Shown here in pieces: positions 16,047 through 30,029 of a DNA stretch of 64,000 nucleotides. Both the position numbers and the translations under genes were made by a program. Positions within the stretch are counted from its first letter, which is position 1; each line of letters begins with the position of its first letter. Origin of the DNA: Neocallimastix lanati (nom. inval.) (Eukaryota > Neocallimastigomycota > Neocallimastigomycetes > Neocallimastigales > Neocallimastigaceae); contig JACVTC010000003.1 in NCBI GenBank assembly GCA_016946835.1, forward strand, positions 733,501 to 797,500. The letters are read 5' to 3'. Below the pieces are notes generated by a model. It was not told the DNA's origin, did no database searches, and worked only from the letters and a program-made list of their open reading frames with translations.

Positions 16047-19000
16047 ATGTCAAATATATATACAAATATTTCTCCAACAAAAAACACAAATAAAGTGGAA
16101 TTAATGGATGATAGAGATAAAAATCATCATAGATCGAAATCCCTTAATATGCAAACATTAAATAAAGAATTTTCAGAATTGTACGTTCAGTCTGATGTAA
16201 AACATGAAAAGACAAGTATTGAAAAAATTAATGAAATTATTCTTGGAAGCGAAAAATATTTTATACCAGAGAGACCAGCACTTAAAATTAATACTAAAGC
16301 TCAAGAAAAAAAATGTTTTAAAACACCAGTATCAGAAGTTGATTTTAATGAGCTCTTAAGAAGTTTAGATGATTTAACTAATGTAGTTAAAAGCAATAAG
16401 AATAAAATACATAAAGAAGCTATTAAACCGGAAAGTGATGAAAAAAAAGAAGAAAAAAAGGTTGAGGAAAAGGTAGAAGATAAAAAAGTTGAAGAAGAAA
16501 AGATAGAAGAAATGGAAAAGATTGAAGAAAAAGAAAATATAGAAGAAAAGGAAAAGATAGAAGAAGAAAAAATTGAAGATGTAGACATTGAAAATATAAA
16601 TAAAACAATAGGTAAAAAAAAAAAAAAAAAAAAAAGATAAAATAGTATAATTTTATATTTAAAATTTATAAAAACATTTTATATATAATGCTTTATGTGA
16701 TACAAATAATAAATCATATTTTCTTTTAAAAATAATATAAATCAATAACATTATAGAACAAAACTTAAATAATTCTACTAATATTATTGAAAACAATGAA
16801 GTAATTGAGAATAAAGAAAATAGTGAAATTACAAGAAGTGAAGGAATGGAATGTATTAACAAAAATGAGAAATTTAAAGTTCCAGAACTAAAAATTATTA
16901 ATAATTCTAAAGAATTACCTGAAATAACTGTTAATAAACAAATAGAAATTGTAAAAAATGAAAGTGAAATTGGTGAAGAAAATAATAGTAGAATTATTGA
17001 TAATAATAATAAAAATACTATAAATTTATATTCTAAAAATAGAGGATCTATTAATATTGATATTTATATGAATCCTGAAGAGTTTCCAAATACTCCAGTA
17101 ACTCCAATCACTCCAGATCTTCCAGAACAAAATATATCAATTGTTCAAAATGTCAATGAAGTTAATGAAGTCAATAAAGATATAAATGAAGAAATCAATA
17201 AAGAAATCAATGAAGAAGCAAATGAAGAAACCAATATGGGAGTCAACAAAGATGATATTCCATTACCACCAGAATTATCAAAATTCAAATATAGTCACAG
17301 AAAATCAAATTCCGAAGTTAATGTTCCTACAGGAAAATTAAATACATTAGTTCGTCGTACTAATTCTAAAGATAAATTAGATATTTTAAAAAAGGAATAT
17401 GATAAACCTTATTTTGAAGGAAATACAAATATGGAATATTCATTAAAAAATGATGGCTATGATGAAAATGAACTTGAAGAAGAAGAAATTGAAAGTAATC
17501 CAGCTCGTCAAGACTCTATGAGTTATTCAAAAGCTCATATACTTAATAATGGAGATAGAAATAAGTCATTTTTAAACCAAAAAAATAGTAAATCAAATAA
17601 TTTACATAAAAAAACATCTCAAAATAGATTATCACTTAATCGTTCAAGTATAAACTTCCAAGATGCTCAAAATGTAAATGATTTATCTAATCCACCAACA
17701 TCATTTAGTAATGATAATAAGAGCGTTACAAACACAGGTACAATAAATGATGAAAAAGGTAAGGATATTTATTATATCCAACACTTAAATAGAGAAGATG
17801 AAAGTAATCTTGTTCAAGAACAAGATAATAATATAGCTGGTACGTTTAATAGAGATAGTAATGTCAACGATAACGAATTAAATAATGAAAATAATGAAAA
17901 ATTAAATGTGCCATCAGATGATGAAAATAAAAAAGAAAAAGTAAAGAATAATATTGAAGTAATGAAATTCGATGTTCATAGTAGGGACTGTGAAACTAAA
18001 GAAGAAACTAAAAAAGAAGAGGGTAATGTACTTATGACAAATAGGACTAAAGTTAATAATCAACATAATACATATCATGATGAAGAAAAGAAAGGTAATG
18101 AACAAGAAAATCCTGATCATAATATTTATGTTGCTTCTCCTGGAAGAGTAAAATATCAAAGTGCTGTCATATATTCTAAAAGAAATAGTTCCTTAACAAA
18201 ATTCTCTCTAGGAAACCCTAGAACTGGAAACGTGGCTGGTACTAATGTTTCCACTAAGTCAAAATATTATAGGTATTCAATGGCTAGAAATATTCAAACT
18301 TATCATAATGTAGCAGATAAAGGTCCTGTACCTTCTCATCACACTAAACTTACTATTCCTCATTTCAATCCAAATATAATACCAGAGCAACCAGAGCAAA
18401 CGCAAGAACAACAAATTTATAAAGAAAGTTTAGAGAGTGATTCATCACAAAGTACATTATTGATGGAAGGAACAACCGAAACGAATAAAGTCAAAACAAT
18501 CTTTAATAATAGTAATAATAATAATAATGAAAATTATAACAATAACAATAATAATGATAACAATTATAATGATAATGATAATAGTAATGATTATAATATG
18601 AAAAATAGTTTCTTATTTAGAAATAACGGGGAAAATAATAAATCTCATAATATTAGTAACATTAAAAGCGAAATTGAACATATTGAAGAAGAAACTAATG
18701 AATTTCCTAATGAATTTACTAATGATGAATCCCATTTCAATATTAAATCCATTGATTCATATCCAATATCAGTATCAAATTCTGTACCGATAAATATGTC
18801 AAGTGTTTTATATGATTCTGTAGAAAATGATTATCATAGAAACAAGCAAAATAACTTACAAAATAAGTTTAAAAATTCAAAAAATCAACCAGAAATTATT
18901 AAAACTATTAATAGTAGTACTATTCCATTCATATTTAGTAAAGAACATTCTGATTGGGATACCAATATGCATACTATGTCACTCTATGATGAAGATAATC

Positions 19001-19065
19001 CAAAACCAAAAAAGAATAGAAAAGGTTTCAGGAAGACTTTTTCAATTTTTAAGAAAAAAAATTAG
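16047..19065 (+). CDS. Large disordered, Asn/Glu/Lys-rich protein of unknown function
   Basis: Two exons, 16047-16611 and 16757-19065, joined through a GGTAAA donor and a TATAG acceptor, give 957 aa. I recognise no domain. What can be seen: a Lys/Glu-rich charged block (residues ~130-185, EEKxEE-like), Asn-rich runs (around 740-775 and elsewhere), a Pro-Thr string NTPVTPITPDLPE, and basic-Ser sites that look like kinase targets (RSKSLN, HRKSNSEV, RRTNSKDK). The very C-terminus is strongly basic with aromatic residues (KKNRKGFRKTFSIFKKKN) and could bind acidic membrane lipids; that is inference. There is no signal peptide or membrane span. The two long open exons and codon use support a real gene. 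The plus-strand ORF at 18,827 is a shadow in another frame. Confidence 0.85.
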
Positions 19066-19474
19066 AAATTGATAAAGAATAAAAAATAAAAAATAAAAAA
19101 TAAAAAATAAAAAATAAAAAAAAAATAAAGAAAAATAAAATACAGTTAAATTAATATAATATATATAAATTAAAATATCAATGAAGTTTTATAGTTAAAT
19201 AATTATAAATAGAAAAAGAAAAATAATAATAATATATTGATTAAAAAAAAAAAAAAAAAAAAAAAGTAAACCAGAAACAAACAAACAAACAAACCAAATT
19301 AAAAGAAAAAAAAAATCGGAATAACATTGTAATTAAATTAATATATATATATATATCAAATATTATTTAATAAAATTTTCAATATTTATATATATAACAA
19401 AAAATATTATTATTAAAAAAAATTTAATTATTACTATCAATAATTTTTATATGATAAATTTAATAATTTAACAA

Positions 19475-19514
<40 letters not shown>

Positions 19515-19857
19515 TTATTTAATAATAGTAATAACAGTAGAAATATAACATATATATTTAAATAATATTATTACAGTTATTATTTATATTAATATAATAA
19601 TATACAAAATTAAAAATAATAATAATAATAATAATAATAATATTAATAATAATATTTTTTAGTAATAATGAAATATGAAATATAGGTTTAGTATTCTAAT
19701 TCTTTATCTATAGTTTGTTTATTATTATCTAAAAAAAAATAATTAAAAATGGTAGAATAAAATAAATTATTTAAATAATTTATATATATTTATAAAAATA
19801 TATAATAGTATTAATATTAATAAAAAATATAATAAAAAATAAATAAGTGAACAAAAT

Positions 19858-19899
<42 letters not shown>

Positions 19900-21436
19900 T
19901 ATTTACTTATTTATTTTATTTTTTATTTTTATTTATATAATTCTATTTTATACATAAATAAGAAATATATAATGAATAAAATATTATTTTAAAATATTAA
20001 AAATATTAAATATATATATATATATATTTATTTCTAGATATTAATTTCTTTTTTTAATTTTTTAGTGCATATATATATATATGTAAAAGGTCGAATTAAG
20101 TCATTGATATAGTAAATTTAAAATTCATAACATTATGGAATTGCTTTGATGATTGTTCTATATGAGATCATGAATGAATTTCATTGTAAAAGTAGTGTGA
20201 TCCACAACAGATTTGAAAATATGTATTGATTTTGATTGATTATTGTTTAATTAATAAATAATGAATGTAGTTGGTAACAAATAGATATGTCAAGATAATA
20301 AAAGTACCCTTAAAATATGAATATTAAGTTTTATTCTAGATTGAAAATTGAAATTATATAATAATAACAATAATAAAATTTAAAAAGAAAGTTATATATA
20401 TATAATATTTTTATTAAAGGTTAAAATTACTAAATTAATTGATAAAATATTACTTTTTTACAATCAAGATGTAATACTATTAAAAAATATTTCTTTAGAG
20501 CAAAGAAAAACTAAGTCAATATTATATTAATATTTAATTTATATTATATTTAATATTAATAAATATATATAAAAATAAAATATATAAAAAAATAGAATTA
20601 TTTTATTTGTATGAAAAAAAAAAATAACTTTAATTAATATTAAATAAAAAAAAAAAATTTTTTTTTGTGGATACATTTTAATTATGTGTCTTTTTTCTTT
20701 TTTTTTTTTTTTTTTAACTATTAATTTTAGGAGGATAAAAGGAAATACTCATAAGAAATCTGAAGGGAAATACTTCTATATAGTAATTGGTCTTTTATAT
20801 TTAAATTAAAAAAAAATCTATAAAAGACAATTAGTCTTTATATATATATATATATATATTTTATTACTCTATAATTGCTTATAATTGAAGTTTTTTTTAT
20901 CCACAAAATCTTAATCATATATATTATTTTTAGTTTTAATTTTTTTCACATCGTAGTTTTACTAGGTGTTTAATACTTTTATATTTATAAATTATTAGTA
21001 TTTAATCTATTTGAATAATTTCTTTTATTTAAACGTATTAATTTATAACTATACTAAAAATTAAAAAATAAAAATTTCATTTACAAAAATTATAAAATAT
21101 ACGTTTTGTTATACCATTAACAAATATTTTGTTTTATATTATTATTATTATTATTATTATTATAATTTATATATGCAATCTTTTTATTATTCATGTAAAT
21201 TAATAATATAAAAAAGATAATTATTTAATTTACATAGAAAATATTCAATTATTTAAAAATATTAATTGCTTTTAATTATCTTAAATTATTTAGCATTTTT
21301 TAATCATCATTTAATAATATAAAAAAAAAAAATACTAAAGATGTATGTGAATAAAAATAATTAATTAAAATTTTAATTCTTGAATAAAAAAAAAAATTTC
21401 TTTTTTCATTTTTTTTTTTATTTTAATTATTTTAAT
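19066..21436. other. Intergenic between convergent genes; simple repeats
   Basis: A-rich (AAAAAT)n just after the stop (19,079-19,125), TA and AAT tracts, and a long T run (19,860-19,897). The stretch 20,085-20,300 is less repetitive than its surroundings but shows no open frame. A hairpin lies at 20,790-20,828. No gene supported. Confidence 0.55.
20790..20828. other. Inverted repeat, 10-bp arms
   Basis: GTCTTTTATA at 20,790-20,799 and TATAAAAGAC at 20,819-20,828 are perfect complements around a 19-nt A/T loop. It may be a folded RNA or a small insertion footprint; function unknown. Confidence 0.5.
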
Positions 21437-23024
21437 TTAATGATTGTATATCGTTTGATTATCAGATTCATGTTTATTAGATTCAGTGTTTGGACTACTA
21501 AAATTACTACTAAGAGTTGGATCGGAATAGTCTGAGTTATATTTCTCCTTACCTTTTCCGTAATAAATATTATAGTATTGTTGGTGGTTGATATGAACGA
21601 TATTGTTAGAATTAGCAATAATTGTACCATTAATACTTGTACCGTCATATTTTGATGGTGAAACTGGTACACTACTCATATTTGTATTCCTATTCATCGT
21701 TGTTGGTACAATCGTATCAGCTTGACTATTGGCAGACATTGGTGAGGCAATAATATTATTTGAAATATTACTTCTTGGACTATAATTATTATTGGACTTA
21801 TCAGATTTAAACATTTCTGATAATCTATTTCTTGAATTTCTATTATTAGTTGAATTTATTCTCTTAACAATGGTTTCAATATCTTTTTCTCTTTTTCTGC
21901 CTCCATAGGCATTATATAAGATATTTTTATCCACCTCCGATAAATAAATGGTCTTATTATATTCTTCAGAATACATATTGAAAATTTCATTTTCAAATTG
22001 ATCATCATCACTTTCATTAGAAAATTTGGAAAGACCACTAGTTCTATCTTTCATTGAGGAAGCTACACTATTTGTTTTACTTGTTTTTTCAGAGGCATTT
22101 GTCATCGAAGTATGACTAATCGTTCTTGGTCCGCCCCAAGTTCTCTTATTAAATGTAAATATTGTATAAACAAAAAATAACCATGAAAAGAATGGATGAA
22201 CAATATACATGATGGGATAGAGTAAAGTTTTATATCTATGTAATGTTACCCCAAAATATATCATATAAATCCAATTAGTAATTAATGGAATAACAATAGC
22301 TACAAGAATTATTGGTGTTTCAATAATCATATTATCCTCAGAGAATATACCTACTATTAAAGATATAATAAATATATAGAGTAAGAGAGAAATGGACCTG
22401 GTACAATTATGAATAAATCTCAATAATAAAAGTAATGGTCTCGATTTCCATAATATTGGATCGGTAAACATATAAATTTCATTAGCAAAGGTACCTTATA
22501 ATATATAATCAAATATAAATAAATAAATAAATAAATAAATATAAATTTAATAATATAATTTTTTAATATTTATTTCATTTATTTATTTTTTTTTTTTTTT
22601 TATTTATTTAATATTTTTTATTATTCAATAATAGTAATAATAATATATAAATATTATATATTATATTAGCTAAATACCTAATAGCCATCTTCTTCTTTGT
22701 TTTAATAAAACAGATAATCTTTTTGGTGCTTCCGTTTTACATATGGCAGTACTACAAAAACCAACAGCATTCGGATATGGAAGTGAATCCATAAATAAAT
22801 GAGTTAAGTATCTTTTATATATATAAATATATATAATTATATCATTTATATACATAATTATAATTTTAATATTATAATTATAATTATCCATATAAATAAA
22901 TAAATATATAAATTAATGAATGAATGAATAATGAATAAATAATTAATTAAATAATGAATAATTAATAAATTAAATGTGCATTAATATATATAATGTTTTT
23001 TCTTTTTTTTTTCCAAATTTTTTC

Positions 23025-23059
<35 letters not shown>

Positions 23060-23788
23060 TTTAAATATAAATTTACCTATCTTCTCCTAAATGGAAACGG
23101 GCGTAGTCAATTATACTAATACTATTAGTAAAATTTCTACTTTTAAAATATTCCTCTTCTACCTCCTTTAAAGTATTATATTCTACCATAGTTAATGCTC
23201 CAGGAAGACAGGTTACACCCCCTAAGAAGTTTTCTAAACATCTATCCATCATTTGACCTTGAACATATTCAAGATCTTGTAAAAGCCACCAAAAATTGGT
23301 ATTATTAGATGATGTGGCGCAGGTAATTAATCCAGTAACAGCCATTTTTCCATCTCTAAAGCATTGAACAAATTCTCTGATGGCATTGGTATCAATTAAA
23401 ACATCTGAATCAATAAAAAGAAGTGTTAATGCTGGATTACTGGGTGAAGTTAAAACAAAATTTTCATAGGTATTTTTAATAGCATTAAAGGTATTTGCTT
23501 GTGTCATTCTTTTTCCTTCATGTTTATTTCTAATTACAGTGCATTTAACTTCCCTATAGACCATATTAAATATAAGGGGATAGCCTCCTTGTGCATTAAA
23601 ACTATTACTACGAATATTTTTGGAATCAACATTCTCATTTGTTGTGGAAGTTTGTTCTGCTTCTAATTTATTATATTAGTTTAAAAAATAAAATATATAT
23701 ATATCATTATTTTATATTTTATTTTTATTTTTATTATTATGTTATCATAATATTTAAATTATATTAGAATTATTTATTTTATAATTTA

Positions 23789-23869
<81 letters not shown>

Positions 23870-24854
23870 TTTATATTTATAAATGTTTAAATTTATATTA
23901 GATACCTCCAGGTATTCTATATTTTTGGGCTCCTAAACTATTCATTAATTTTAAATATAAATATGACTCACTGTCATCATCGAAAGATAAATATAAATGT
24001 AATTTTGATTTATCGTAGTTTGAGTCACAAATTCTATCAATGGCCTCTAACAAAATATTATGAAGTTCATTGTATATTGGCATAATAATACATACAATAG
24101 GTTCTTGAATAAGATTAATGGCAGAGCCGCTCATATTGATATCAATTTTTGTAGAGGATTGATGAACTTCATTATTTTGTGCATTCAAACGACTTGTCGA
24201 GGAATATTCTTCATTATTCGTAGTGATGGAGGGTATTTTACCAAAGCGAACTATGGAAGAATTATCATCAATATTATTAGGATTTGTCATATGATTAGTT
24301 GATGCTGCTTTATATAAATTGAGATTGAGATTAGTATTACTATGGTTTGGATTATGTTCCAAGTTACTTAAGGATACGTTACTACCAAAATTATTATTAA
24401 TGATATCTTGAGCTGTAATAGAATTGATGATTGGTCTTTCTCTTTGAACTGTTGCTGTTTGAAGTAATTTCTTTTTCTTTAGTCTATTTCTTTCTGTTAC
24501 AATTTTTGTATAGATCATCGTAAAAACTGGGGATAATAATAATACTATAAAAATAGTGGTAACAAAATAAATACTTAATTTGATAAACCATGACGGAAAT
24601 TTAAATGGTAAGGGTAAATTCATTAATAATATTGGAATATGTAATACTCGTATGAAAGTAAATGCTAAAGCTGCAATAATTGCTAACCATAATTTTCCAT
24701 GTTTTTTAGTCAAACTATTTTTAAAACATGATTTAAATAATCCAAATATAAATACCACATAAAATACTATAAATTCGAATAATGCTAAAGAGATAAGAAT
24801 AGTAATCAAAATTTGAACCCATATTGGGAACTTTGATATAGAACCATTATACAT
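21437..24854 (-). CDS. Chitin-synthase-like processive glycosyltransferase (GT2)
   Basis: Four exons on the minus strand, about 24854-23906, 23676-23080, 22813-22671 and 22495-21437, giving roughly 910 aa. It should polymerise UDP-GlcNAc (or a related sugar) and export the chain at the plasma membrane. In order: N-terminal membrane helices (residues ~10-40, 50-75, 85-110); a Ser/Asn-rich insert (~145-245); the GT2 domain with IMPIYNE and a DDD-type acid cluster (SFDDDSESY), FIDSDV, GGVTCLPGALTMVE, HLGEDRYLTHL and the QRRRW product-binding motif; then several C-terminal helices ending in KRTWGGPR and a ~190-residue disordered Ser/Asn tail. All catalytic motifs are present, so it looks functional. 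The TWGGPR ending differs from the classical Chs1/Chs3 endings, so the subclass, and even chitin as product, remain open. Confidence 0.9.
23785..23872. repeat. (ATT)n microsatellite in intron 1 of the GT2 gene
   Basis: About 28 uninterrupted ATT units within the first intron of the chitin-synthase-like gene. Confidence 0.95.
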
Positions 24855-25554
24855 TTTATATATTTTATCTTTTTTTTTTTTTTTATTAGTTTCTTCTTAC
24901 TTTTTATATATATATATTTAATAATGTATATATACAGGAATAATTTTTTTTTAAAATATATATATATATATTAAATAATAATAACCCCCTTTTTTTAAAA
25001 AATAAAATTTTCGAGTAATGAATTGTATTTTTAATATTAAATTAAAAGTTATTGAATTTTTAATTAATTAAAGAATCACTCAAGGTATCCATTTGTATAT
25101 TATTTTTTTTTTTCTTTATTTCTTCTTTATTTTCTTCTTTTCCTTAAATATCTTATATTATATTTTTTTATATTTTATATTTTGTTTTATTCTTAAAAAA
25201 AAAAAAAAAAAATTAAATACTAAAATAATGATAATGATAAAAAATATTCAAATAATAAAAAAAAATTTTAATTAATAGAAAATAAGAGGATTTAATTAAT
25301 ACTAATTAAAGTTTAAAAATTTTTCATAATTAGTACTTATAACTTTTTACAATATTTCATTTTAATGGTTCAACCAATAAAATTAATTTAATTAAAGAAA
25401 ATTATTGTAATTAATTTAATAATTCCAATAATGATCTATTCTAATTAAATCTTTCTTATTATACTGAAAAAAGTAATTAACCTTATATAGTGATGTTCAT
25501 CATATTTTTAGTGCAGTTTGCTAAACTGTATTGAAAATTAAGAATTGAATAATA

Positions 25555-25604
<50 letters not shown>

Positions 25605-26125
25605 TTTTGATTTTTGATAAAGAATAAAAATTAATTACTTATAAATATTTAATACATATATAAAAAGAAAATATTATAAAAAAAATTTTTTCCCCTTCTT
25701 ATCATTATAATTTTATATATAATTACCTTTGATTTTTTAATTTTAATTTTTTTTTTATTTTTTTTTATTTTTTTATTTTTTATTTAATTATTATTTATTT
25801 TTTTTTTATTTTTTTTTTTATTTATTTTTTTTTTTTTTTGTTTCTTTTTATTTTTTCGTTTCTTTCTATTTTTTTATTTTATTTTATTTTACTATTATTG
25901 ATATGCTTTTTTATTCCTTATTTTTGATTATATTATATTTTAATGTTTTTTTTTTTTTTTTTTTTTTTATTTTATTATAACTATTTTATTAGAAGTTATT
26001 AAAAGAAAAAAATATATATGTCAAAAATTATTCTTTAAAAACTTTAAATTATAATAAAATTTTTTTAACAAAAAAAAAAAATTTTTTTTTTTTTAATTTT
26101 TTTTTATATAGATTTAGATATATTA
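24855..26125. other. Intergenic upstream of the GT2 gene
   Basis: Contains TA tracts (25,558-25,587), T-rich simple sequence (25,740-25,980) and nothing protein-like. It must carry the GT2 promoter and the 3' end of the ANCHR-like gene. Confidence 0.55.
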
Positions 26126-26260
26126 TTATCTTATTTTCTTTGTTCTATGATTTCTCATTTCATAGTCATTTTTGGGGTGAGATTCTTTAAAACATCTTTT
26201 ACAATATGCATCATTATCACAATCTATACAACGAATTACACCATCATCATTACAGATACC

Positions 26261-26293
<33 letters not shown>

Positions 26294-26358
26294 ATTAACA
26301 ATTATAATTTAATTTATAATTTTAATATGGGTCAATATATTTTTTTATTATTTGTATA

Positions 26359-26398
<40 letters not shown>

Positions 26399-27095
26399 TC
26401 AAAATTTCAAATATATAATGATATTAAATCATTTAAATAATCTATCTAATTTTAAATAGAATACTTACAACACCAATTTAAAGTTTCATCCTCTTCTTCT
26501 TTCTTTTTTCCTCCAAAGAAGAATGATTTATCAATAGGTTTTGGTGGTGGTGGTAAATTAATATCTTCATTAGATGTTGTATTGGTTTTTGATTTATTAT
26601 TTGAATTATTTTTTGTGGAATTAGTATTTTGATTTTTCGTTGTATTGGATGAATTAGATGAAAGTGCAGAAGGAGGCACATAGGGTTGATATTCTTTTAA
26701 TTTATTTAACCGACTTTCCCAATCATCTTTCATATATTTGTAGGTTTCTTCTTCATTACTTTCTAGTTGAACTTGTTCCTGTACCTTATTAATAAGTTGA
26801 TCTACCTCTGATAATTGGAATGAAGGATCTGTTTATTTTTTTTTTTTCGTAAAAAAAATATTACATTAATATTTATGATAAAAAAAATAATATTAATAGC
26901 ATTACTAATATAAAACATTTATATATATAATGTATTTAAAATATTAATAGAATATTAAATTTTATTACTTTCATGGTTAGTATTTCCATTATTAAAATTA
27001 TTAAAATTATTATTATTTCTATTGAAATTGTTATTGTAATTATTATTATTATTATTAATATTATTATTATTATTGTTATAGTTGTAGTTACTAAA

Positions 27096-27128
<33 letters not shown>

Positions 27129-27916
27129 ATTATTATTGCTATAATTATTATTGCTATAATTATTATTGTTATAATTATTATTGTTATAATTATTATTGTT
27201 ATAATTATTATTGTTATAATTATTATTGTTATAATTATTATTATAATTATTATAATTATTGTTATTATTGAAGTTATTGTAATTATTATTATAATTATAA
27301 TTATTATAATTATTGTTATTATTGAAGTTATTGTAATTATTATTATTGAAATTATTATTATTTAAATTGTTATTGCTATTAGTGTTGTTATTTCTATTAA
27401 AGTTATTATTGTAATTATTATAATTATTATAATTGTTATTATTATTCATATTGTTATATCCAGTATGATTGTTTCCATAGTTATTGTTAATTCCATAATT
27501 ATTGTTATATCCATTATTATTATTTCTATAATTATTATTATTTCCATAATTGTTATTATAATTATAATTATTAAAATTCATAAAATCAGCATTATTTAAG
27601 TCAGAATTTAATTCCTTTAAATTATTAATTTGGGTATTTTTTAAGTCCATCATCTTAATTATAAAATAATATATATATAATATATTAAAAATTAATTTGA
27701 AATGTGTTTATGTTTAATTGAAATTTTGATATTTATTAACATTATAAGGTAAATTAAATGTAATTGAGATATTTTACTTCATCATGAAATGTATATCCTG
27801 TTGAATTATTAGTATTTGAATTTGTAAAATTCATAGGTTTTTGAGTTGCCACCGGATCTCTTCCAAGTAATTTGGCCAATCTTTGAGATAATTCATCTTG
27901 AGTATTTCTATAACAA

Positions 27917-27952
<36 letters not shown>

Positions 27953-28107
27953 ATTTTAGCAAAATATAAAACTTATTTGAGTTTAACCGTTGTTATTTAT
28001 TTGCTTTTAATTTATTAAAGAAAATTTTCATACTTTTCTTTGTTATCTTCTTCAATTGGCTGCTTAAGTTTTCTTAAACGCTCTTGTAATTCCTTATCAA
28101 TATCCAT
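26126..28107 (-). CDS. ANCHR/ZFYVE19-like abscission-checkpoint protein
   Basis: Five exons on the minus strand: 28107-~28034, 27908-~27779, 27653-~26969, ~26829-26470, 26259-26126. The N-terminus has two helices of the MIM1 type, LQERLRKLKQ (residue ~7) and ELSQRLAKLLGRDP (~30), the kind that bind the VPS4 MIT domain. Then comes a ~200-residue Asn/Tyr/Phe low-complexity region, a conserved-looking block PSFQLSEVDQLINKVQEQV, a proline patch (LPPPPKPID), and a C-terminal B-box-type zinc finger starting WCCICNDDGVIRCIDCDND and ending with CKRCF and H. This order matches animal and fungal ANCHR (ZFYVE19), which holds VPS4 at the midbody in the abscission checkpoint. There is no full FYVE finger. 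Start chosen as the first ATG, directly before the first MIM1-like helix. It is divergent from SEC3 across 1.1 kb. Confidence 0.85.
26970..27575 (-). repeat. Poly-Asn coding microsatellite
   Basis: AAT/AAC-type codon repeat inside the third exon of the ANCHR-like gene, encoding Asn runs with regularly spaced Tyr and Phe (NNNNYNNNNY...). The reading frame stays open over ~600 bp, which argues that the expansion is tolerated in the protein. The plus-strand Ile/Val frame here is its shadow. Confidence 0.9.
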
Positions 28108-29218
28108 TGTTCAATAAACTATAAATAGAATTATTAGAAATTAAAGTATGTTCGAATATTTAATTATAAAAAACCTGAAATTTTTACTAATAGTTGGTAA
28201 TATTTATTATTTTATTTATTTTTTCTTTAAATTATTTTATTTTTATAATTAATTTTCTTATTATTATTTGTATTTATTATTTGTATAATTATTTATTATT
28301 TAAATAATAAAAATTTCAAAATTCAATTCGTTCCTTTTATTAATATAATTTTATTATCTTTTTTTTTTTTTTTAGAAAGAATTAAAAAAAAAATTATAAA
28401 TCAAAATTTCATTTAATTTGAATAAACTAATTAATTAATATATTATTAATATATTTTTAAATTGATTTTTAACATATTATACTTATTTAAATAAATAAAT
28501 TTGGATTTCAATATTTTTAAAATAAAATGTAAACATTATAATTTTAATATTAAATAAAATAAAATAAAAATAAAAATAAAAATAATATTAAAAAAAAAAT
28601 AAAAAATAAAAAATAAAAAATTTAAGAGATGAATTGTATTAAACATCAAAAGAATTAAATTATTGAAATAATAATTCAAAAAATAGTATAAATTTCTTTA
28701 ATACATATATATATATAATTATAAAAATAAAAAAATAAAAATAAAAATAAAAATAAAAATAAGAAATTATAATTTTTTCTTTCTTTTTTCTTTTTCTTTT
28801 TCTTTTATTTTTTTTTTATTTAATTCAAAAATTTTATTATTTTTTATTTAAATTAAAAAGTTAAAATATTTATTCAAGTATCAATTATAATGAATATAAA
28901 TAATAAATATTGAAATAAATTAGGAAAACGTAACAACAACAAAAATAATAAGAATAAGAATAAGTAAAAAAAAAAAATAAAAATAAAAAATAAAAAAAAA
29001 TAAAGGAATAAAAATATATAAACATTTTTTGTTTTAATTATTTTTAATATTATTTTTCCAATTTTTTTTTTTTTTTTTTTTTTTTTTATTTTTTAAAAAG
29101 TTACTCGTTATACATATAATTTTATTTTAAAATCTTTTTATTTTAACCAAAAAATTACAATACATATCAAAACATACCGGCAACGCAATATATGACTTAT
29201 TAATTTTTAAAAAAGATA
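28108..29218. other. Divergent promoter region (ANCHR-like / SEC3)
   Basis: AT-rich spacer between two head-to-head start codons, with AAAAT simple repeats (28,556-28,620; 28,722-28,760; 28,970-29,005) and T runs. No gene seen. It probably serves as a shared promoter region. Confidence 0.6.
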
Positions 29219-29988
29219 ATGAATCCATCATCATTAGAGGAATTAGAAGAAATAAAAGCTACTATTACAAGGCAATTATTTTCAGGAAATTCAAGTTCAC
29301 AATCTCCTTCAAAATATGATACTGACAAAAGCCTTTATCAGGATAAACTTTTTTATGTTGCTGAAGTTTTTGAAGAAGCAAAATTAAATGGAGCGGCTAA
29401 TAACTATAATTATATGAAAAACTTAGCAAAGGGAGGTGTTTTAAATATACAAAAATCATCAATAGAGTATAAAAAGAAATTTAAAAAAAGATTTTTATGC
29501 ATTGTTGGTAAAGTATCTATTTATTTTAAATTATAATTTTAATATCATAAGAATATATATTTTTTTACTTTATTTTTATTTTTATTTTTTATTATATATA
29601 TATTTATAATTAAAAAAAAAAAATAAGAATAAAATAAAATAAATTAAAAAGTTCAATATAATTTATAAACATAATTTAAAAGATAATTTAAATGTAATAT
29701 TTTTATAAAAATTATTGGCAAGATTTTGAAATTAATTTAAAAACTTTATTTAATTCTGATATATTATATATATATTTAATAGTAAAAAAGAAATGGAAAA
29801 TTAAAATTAAGAAAATTAAAAAGAATGAAACAACAGGAATGTATTCATTTTGTAAAAAGACGTGGAATTTGGAAGATATCAAACAAATTGAATTAATTAA
29901 CCAAGTAAATGATATTAAATAGATAAATTATCAGAATATTTTAATAAAATTTTTTTGAAAATTTTATAACTCTCTTTAAAAATATTTA

Positions 29989-30029
<41 letters not shown>

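Noticed and set aside
16301-16608. Two minus-strand Ser/Phe-rich frames
   Set aside because: Shadows of the Lys/Glu-rich first exon of the disordered protein.
26973-27365. Open plus-strand Ile/Val-rich frame
   Set aside because: Antisense shadow of the poly-Asn tract in the ANCHR-like gene.
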